From: Pseudomonadota bacterium
GTDB lineage: Bacteria; Pseudomonadota; Gammaproteobacteria; Berkiellales; Berkiellaceae
Assembly (NCBI GenBank): GCA_018241965.1
Contig: JAFECS010000032.1
Coordinates: 1 to 64,000 of the forward strand
DNA: 64,000 nucleotides
Reading direction: 5' to 3'
Shown here: positions 60,101 to 64,000 of the stretch, piece after piece
Numbering within the stretch: the first letter of the stretch is position 1
How the letters are laid out: every line of letters begins with the position of its first letter
Program-made: the position numbers and the translations under genes
The notes under the pieces: model-generated
What the model saw: only the letters and a program-made list of their open reading frames with translations
The model's database searches: none
Told to the model about the DNA's origin: nothing

Positions 60101-61215
60101 TCTGTTACATTCCCCACAATGGTATCTTGCGCAATAAAACCTTTACCTGAAAAATCTAGCCATAGATGCCGTGTTAATGATAGATCACTGGGATGTTTTT
60201 CCTGGCCACGACGTTTTTCAACAAGATTTAAAGATTTTCCTTGTAAAAGCAAATAGCTCGGATAAGCTTTCCATTCTTGGGGCATATCAGTTTGTTGGGG
60301 ATCCATACTCTGTGCGCCTGTAATTTCGACCAAACGCAGTTCGTTTTGCGGTTCAAAAGACCAAATTTCTGATGCAGGCCAAGGGGAAGGGATTGTCTCT
60401 AAAGTAATGCTATCTTGTTTCCCAGTAAAACGGCTCTTGATATTCACTTCCCAAACACCGGGTTTTACCTGTATTCGGAGCATGCCATTTTCTTCGATTT
60501 TGGCAGGCAAAGGGCTTGAAAGCGACATCGGCAAGCTATGTTTTAATAAAACCGGACCAACTAACACTTCTCGTACTTTTCCAGTCGCTTTTAAGCGTAA
60601 AAAAGTATTGTCTATTAAAGGTATACCATCTTGAAACAGCCTGTAAGCTGTAATTGATAAAGTATCTGTTTCTTGCTGCTGTTGTTGTGTGACGCGCTCT
60701 TTAAACCATATTTTACCCTCTTGATCACGTTGGACTTGCTGGACTTGTTTGCCAAGCAATGTCAATGTCAGCATGCCTAGCGTAACAGGAGCTTGTAACG
60801 CTTCTGGCAACTCATTCCAAGTAAATTGCCCTTGAATTGTATATTCCCCAGCTTCCAAATAAAGTGCCGGCCCGTCTTGATAGGACAAAACCGCTACAGG
60901 CTTATCATTAATTTTTACTTCATCTGGCCAATTATCTGCATCACCTGGCAAAGGTACCCAGCCTTGAACATAGTTCACACATTTCTCGGTAAATTTGCCT
61001 TGATGGTTATCAATGTTTAATACTAAAGAAGTTGGCCAAACACAGTAATGTGCTTCCCCATTGTTGTATGGCACAGGACATAGTTTTTCTTCAAAACCAA
61101 ACAGTACCCATTCTTGCCATGGTTTTAATGGTTCAGGGACAACGACATTTTTAGCAAAGCTTAAGAAAGGAACAAGGAAACTCACGAGAAAGAGTAAACT
61201 TCTTGCCGTCGACAT
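57106..61215 (-). CDS. large membrane protein of unknown function, 1369 aa
   Basis: A signal peptide (MSTARSLLFLVSFLVPFLS, ending FA) precedes a ~440-residue region of predominantly beta character (GWVPLPGDADNWPDEVKI; ALYLEAGEYTIQGQFTW). A cluster of hydrophobic segments follows at ~475-560, another at ~690-745, then a second periplasmic beta region (~760-1140), and a final group of four helices (~1150-1350). The two periplasmic regions look like repeats of one beta-sandwich type (PLPASLSKWMPRTVLVDGKE, LTPGVHDVVIEGP resembles LPGDADNWPDEVKINDKP, LEAGEYTIQGQ), which suggests an internal duplication. I do not recognise the family. It lies alone between hrpA and the porin gene. A role in the envelope is all the sequence supports. 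Confidence 0.75.
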   Translation of the reverse strand: MSTARSLLFLVSFLVPFLSFAKNVVVPEPLKPWQEWVLFGFEEKLCPVPYNNGEAHYCVWPTSLVLNIDNHQGKFTEKCVNYVQGWVPLPGDADNWPDEVKINDKPVAVLSYQDGPALYLEAGEYTIQGQFTWNELPEALQAPVTLGMLTLTLLGKQVQQVQRDQEGKIWFKERVTQQQQQETDTLSITAYRLFQDGIPLIDNTFLRLKATGKVREVLVGPVLLKHSLPMSLSSPLPAKIEENGMLRIQVKPGVWEVNIKSRFTGKQDSITLETIPSPWPASEIWSFEPQNELRLVEITGAQSMDPQQTDMPQEWKAYPSYLLLQGKSLNLVEKRRGQEKHPSDLSLTRHLWLDFSGKGFIAQDTIVGNVTDNWRLATTVPLALRRATMDGQDKLITELAANETPGIEVRQGHVNLTAVSRIDSKPFSLPAIGWDFDVRSLSTTLYLPPGWKLVGAWGADTVSHAWVQEWTLLDLFLVLIMSAAVAKVLSLGWGLLTLVMMGLIYQEGGAPVYSWLNLVAALALYKVFPQGLMRKLFLYYSRISFVVLILIALPFMVKQIREAIYPQLTIPNESIYAFAQAQEKAQMQSLMALPPSPRAAGAAMGDMAGKGKQMLQGNVMEAKVASGQRPEVEEPPLEEYDPNAKIQTGPGVPTWKWDVSQLVWNGPVLKDQKITLWILPSMVISFLKFLQVGLMFFLFYGLTKIWSKDDKMLGFNPTGKVLISCAGFVLSLLISATLMMPSVVKADMPDKALLEELRARLIRAPDCIPDCGEISRMQIEANENQLTIRSKVQVGANVALPLPASLSKWMPRTVLVDGKEAKAIQLQDSMLWLQLTPGVHDVVIEGPIGSQDKFEVFVPLAPKWVNAVATGYTIEGIFRNKLQGENFYVSRTKAVTQEEAPSIQAGRMPPFVTVKRTLKLGFDWEVAYEITRLAPLSGGIRVEIPLLANEQVLSDNVEVQNKNAIISLGENQDSVLFRSKLKITPDIALQASQDNMMNEIWQLEAISQWHCDFEGLPVIHQQNPQGRYFPTWYPWPGEKLTIHVIKPQAVQGDTLTIDNSHLTVIPGNRATNNTLQFSARSSLGGTHAIKIPANATLQDVQIDGQSQPINAKEGEITLPIHPGSQLVTVKWQLGQGISSHFVTSLVNLNMPSSNALVEMKLSKDRWILGLGGPAIGPAVLFWGVLIIVIVAAFGLSRITALPLNIWQWFLLGVGLSVATPLAALFVIAWFFAMHKRKQISKGCSDISFKAIQIGLGFLSLLFIVSLFTSISSGLLGTPQMQLRAPIGYAQSLMISANNFDLQWYQDIAKNDLPHSWVVSLPLYVYRLLMLLWALWLAFSLIKWLQWGWQCLSTEGLWRKAAKETEATKT

Positions 61216-61294
61216 CCTTGTCTCCTCTTTGAGATTTCATATAAGTTGGAACAATACCTATCATTGCTACGATAGCGCCCCTATGGATTTAAAT

Positions 61295-64000
61295 CTAGTC
61301 TATATTTTCCAAAATTTTAAGTAATCTTACCTTTGAGACCGGCTCGATAGTTTTTAATTCTTGCGCGAATAATGAAACGCGCAATTCTTCCATTTTCCAT
61401 TGAAAAATATTGAGTGGATCTAAAACAGAAAGACTCTGTTTATCTTTGGAACTAAACTTACTTAAATAAACTTTACGGACAGCGTCTATTTCCACTCTTG
61501 CTTGTTTATCTTTAGCCAATTGCCGTTGCAACTTCTCCATACGGAGTTCAATCGCTTTAAGATAAACAGGGAAACGACGTAACCACAAAAGCGGGGTTTG
61601 CAAAATAAAATTTTTAGGAAATAAACTTTCTAGCTGTCCCTTCATATCCAAAACAGCCTGAGGATCTTCGCTGTTATTTTTTCTTTGTAAGCAAGCTTGA
61701 ACCTCTTGGTATTGGGTGAATATCTTCTCAATCAGTTGTATGGTTTGGTTGGCTACTAAAACAAACTGGGCATGCGAACGTGTTAGGTTTTCATTAAATT
61801 CCTTTTTTGAAAAAATGGGAGGCCTTTCATCGATAAACAAATTCAAGGCACACGCTAACAACAAATGATCCATTAACTCATCATAACTCCCAAAAGGCGT
61901 ATAGTGCTTTACTAAGCTTTTTTTGGTTTGCGCTAAAATGTTTCTTTTAATGTTTTTACAAGCATCATGCAAAGTTAGCAAGTACAACCTCGCTAATCCT
62001 AAACGATGATAATTGTGTGCCTGCTTATGCTCGTCGAACAATTTGATACTAACACTTTGCCCCATATCAACCAAAGCAGGATAACAAATAAAATCTAGAT
62101 TACCCCTTTTGACTTTATATTCATTGGGTAAATCATCAAAATCCCACTGCGTTATATTCTCTCTTTCTATGGGGGCCGTGCTTGAATAAATTTCTAAATA
62201 TTGTTCTTGTAAGGATTGGTAGAGTTGATTGATATCATCGCCTTGCGCTAATACCTTTCCCTCTTTAATTACTTGAAAGTGCATCAACAAATGTGCAGGG
62301 AAAATAACATTTTCCCAACTATTTTTGTCAATTGAATTTTTACTGTGTGTCTCCAAGTAATGTTGTAAAGCTTTTTGCAAAGTCCCCTCAGTAGATGATA
62401 GGGAAAATTTGGCTTTTTTAGCAACCTCGGGGATAGGTACAAAAAGGATACGATATTTTTTAGGAAGTGCTCTTATTAAAAAATCTATTTTCTCTTCGAG
62501 CAAACCTGGTATAACCCAAGAAAAATCTTCATCCTTAATATATTTTAACATTTCAAAGGGAACGATTAAGGTGACGCCATCAGTCTCTTGACTCGGATCA
62601 AATATATAAGATAATTCAAATGATTGATCTTTAATTTTTAACTTTGCGGGGTATAACTCAAGAAGCTCATTTGTTATTTCATTTAATAAAATATCTCTTT
62701 CGTTTAAATACAAAAACGAATGGGGTTTGTCTTTTAAGTATTTTTCTAAAGACTGTACCGAGCATACATAAAAAGGAAGCTTAGCCTCATAAAATTCCTT
62801 GATCTTGGCTTCATCGAGCAATATCAATTGTTTTCTAATGCGGTTTTCTACATTTTCTATTTTTATACGTAACGCTTTATTGTGCTTATAAAAATCAAGA
62901 TGGCTTATCATGCCTTCTTGGACAAGCGCTTGTTCTATAAAAATGTGTCTGGCGCCGACAGGCGCAACTTTTTCATAACTTATTTTTTTCTTAGCATAAA
63001 TTTCAAGCCCAAACAGAGTGCCCCTTTCAAAAGCGAGCACCTGACCACGTTTGGGCTCAAAATACGGTTCATCATATTGCTTCTTAATTAACGTCTCGGC
63101 CACCTCTTCAATCCAGGATGTTTCAATTTGCGCATTAACTCTGGCAAATGTTTTAGTGGTATGAACTATCTCCGATGAGAATATCCAGTTAGGTGATTTT
63201 TTAAATAATACGGATTGCGGATGGATGTTAAACTTGATATTTCTAGCACCATGATATTCTTTCTTTTCATCTTTAATGCCAATACCATCGATAAACCCAC
63301 ATAATAAGGCTTTATGGATTAAAGAATAATCTGCCGGCACTTGATTAATTTTATAGTTATGCTCTTTGACAATTTGTGTTAATTGTTCATGCACTTCAAT
63401 CCATTCTAATACGCGTAAAAATGATAAAAAGTTTTGTTGGCACAATTTGCGCATTTTTTGGTGCGAGAGCTGTTTTTTATGCTCCATGATAAAGTGCCAT
63501 AAATTAACCATACTCATGAAATCTGAAGATTCATGCGCAAATTTAGCATGTGCCATGTCGGCATCTGCTTGAAAATCCTTTGGTCTTTCTCTGACATCCA
63601 CGATACTTAAAGCGCTGACAATAATTAATAGTTCCTGTAAGGCACCATATTGATTTGCCGCAATGATGACACGCCCCAGTTTTGGTTCGATGGGGATGGT
63701 GGCTAACGTTCTACCTAGCTGAGTAATATTGTTATGCGCATCCACCGCTTCCAAACGTTCCAGTAAAGTAAAACCATCTTTAATAAAACGACTATCTGGC
63801 GCTTCAACAAAGGGAAAGGTTTCAATACTATCAAAATTAAGTGACAACATTTTTAAAATAACTGCTGCAAGATTTGTTCTTAATATTTCTGGCTCTGTAT
63901 ATAAGGGCCGCGATTGGTAATCTTCTTTTGAATATAATCGATAACAAATACCGGGCCCCACACGACCGCAGCGCCCCATACGTTGATCTGCGCTGGCTTG
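61295..64000 (-). CDS. hrpA: ATP-dependent RNA helicase HrpA, 3' part (5' end outside window)
   Basis: The reading frame runs off the right edge; about 901 residues are visible of an expected ~1300. It begins in helicase motif VI (QASADQRMGRCGRVGPG, right at the edge), followed by CYRLYSKEDY and PEILRTNLAAVILKM, the helicase-associated HA2 region (GFTLLERLEAVDAHNNITQLGR) and an OB-fold region (RNIKFNIHPQSVLFKKSP). The long C-terminal DUF3418-type region (KHTPFGSYDELMDHLL) is typical of HrpA, not of the shorter HrpB. HrpA is a DEAH-box helicase that rescues stalled or collided ribosomes. The catalytic N-terminal motifs I to V cannot be seen here. Confidence 0.95.
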   Translation of the reverse strand, partial: QASADQRMGRCGRVGPGICYRLYSKEDYQSRPLYTEPEILRTNLAAVILKMLSLNFDSIETFPFVEAPDSRFIKDGFTLLERLEAVDAHNNITQLGRTLATIPIEPKLGRVIIAANQYGALQELLIIVSALSIVDVRERPKDFQADADMAHAKFAHESSDFMSMVNLWHFIMEHKKQLSHQKMRKLCQQNFLSFLRVLEWIEVHEQLTQIVKEHNYKINQVPADYSLIHKALLCGFIDGIGIKDEKKEYHGARNIKFNIHPQSVLFKKSPNWIFSSEIVHTTKTFARVNAQIETSWIEEVAETLIKKQYDEPYFEPKRGQVLAFERGTLFGLEIYAKKKISYEKVAPVGARHIFIEQALVQEGMISHLDFYKHNKALRIKIENVENRIRKQLILLDEAKIKEFYEAKLPFYVCSVQSLEKYLKDKPHSFLYLNERDILLNEITNELLELYPAKLKIKDQSFELSYIFDPSQETDGVTLIVPFEMLKYIKDEDFSWVIPGLLEEKIDFLIRALPKKYRILFVPIPEVAKKAKFSLSSTEGTLQKALQHYLETHSKNSIDKNSWENVIFPAHLLMHFQVIKEGKVLAQGDDINQLYQSLQEQYLEIYSSTAPIERENITQWDFDDLPNEYKVKRGNLDFICYPALVDMGQSVSIKLFDEHKQAHNYHRLGLARLYLLTLHDACKNIKRNILAQTKKSLVKHYTPFGSYDELMDHLLLACALNLFIDERPPIFSKKEFNENLTRSHAQFVLVANQTIQLIEKIFTQYQEVQACLQRKNNSEDPQAVLDMKGQLESLFPKNFILQTPLLWLRRFPVYLKAIELRMEKLQRQLAKDKQARVEIDAVRKVYLSKFSSKDKQSLSVLDPLNIFQWKMEELRVSLFAQELKTIEPVSKVRLLKILENID

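Overview
This window looks like a piece of an AT-rich, host-associated gammaproteobacterial genome of the Legionellales/Coxiellaceae type. The first 35 kb carry long ankyrin proteins, F-box/leucine-rich-repeat proteins, a macrodomain protein, several papain-fold or CE-clan-like cysteine enzymes and many lineage-specific genes with basic C-terminal tails. The rest is ordinary gammaproteobacterial material (gltX with tRNA-Ala and tRNA-Glu, hrpA, mlaA, a Lap-type type I secretion locus). Intranuclear amoeba symbionts such as Candidatus Berkiella would fit this mixture, but that is inference: no 16S rRNA and no Dot/Icm gene lies in the window.

Layout. 0-35 kb is an accessory region rich in candidate secreted effectors, mostly single genes with their own promoters: a Tgl-like transglutaminase candidate, an exported SAM methyltransferase, a 2487-residue ankyrin protein built from three ~379-residue superrepeats, a convergent pair of distant paralogues, an ankyrin/transglutaminase-fold fusion, a class III adenylate cyclase, a YopT/C58-like protein, two tandem F-box/LRR genes, a CE-clan (YopJ/Ulp-like) protein, coiled-coil proteins, a double-glycine-leader microcin-like peptide and a macrodomain protein. 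35-43.5 kb holds tRNA-Glu, tRNA-Ala, gltX, a LysE-family exporter with a PAP2-family protein, a C39-peptidase ABC exporter with its HlyD partner (a plausible exporter for the microcin-like peptide), a small lipoprotein and an MFS transporter. 43.7-54.2 kb is a Lap/type I secretion cluster read on the minus strand: response regulator-PP2C phosphatase, STAS protein, LapB-like ABC transporter, LapC-like adaptor, LuxR-type regulator, TolC/LapE-like channel, LapG-like protease and LapD-like degenerate GGDEF/EAL receptor. 54.3-64 kb holds mlaA, a phosphate-selective-type porin, a 1369-residue membrane protein and the 3' part of hrpA.

Three observations stand out. First, a ~72-base element with two abutting predicted hairpins lies in the 5' leader of both F-box/LRR genes and also in the leader of the unrelated macrodomain gene, each time just downstream of a recognisable sigma-70 promoter; this may be an undescribed regulatory RNA leader for effector genes. 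Second, nearly every accessory protein ends in a short lysine/arginine cluster, which could be a nuclear localisation or secretion signal. Third, four different cysteine-enzyme folds with identifiable catalytic residues occur within 30 kb. Functions in the accessory region are inferred from motifs read by eye; no database search was run.
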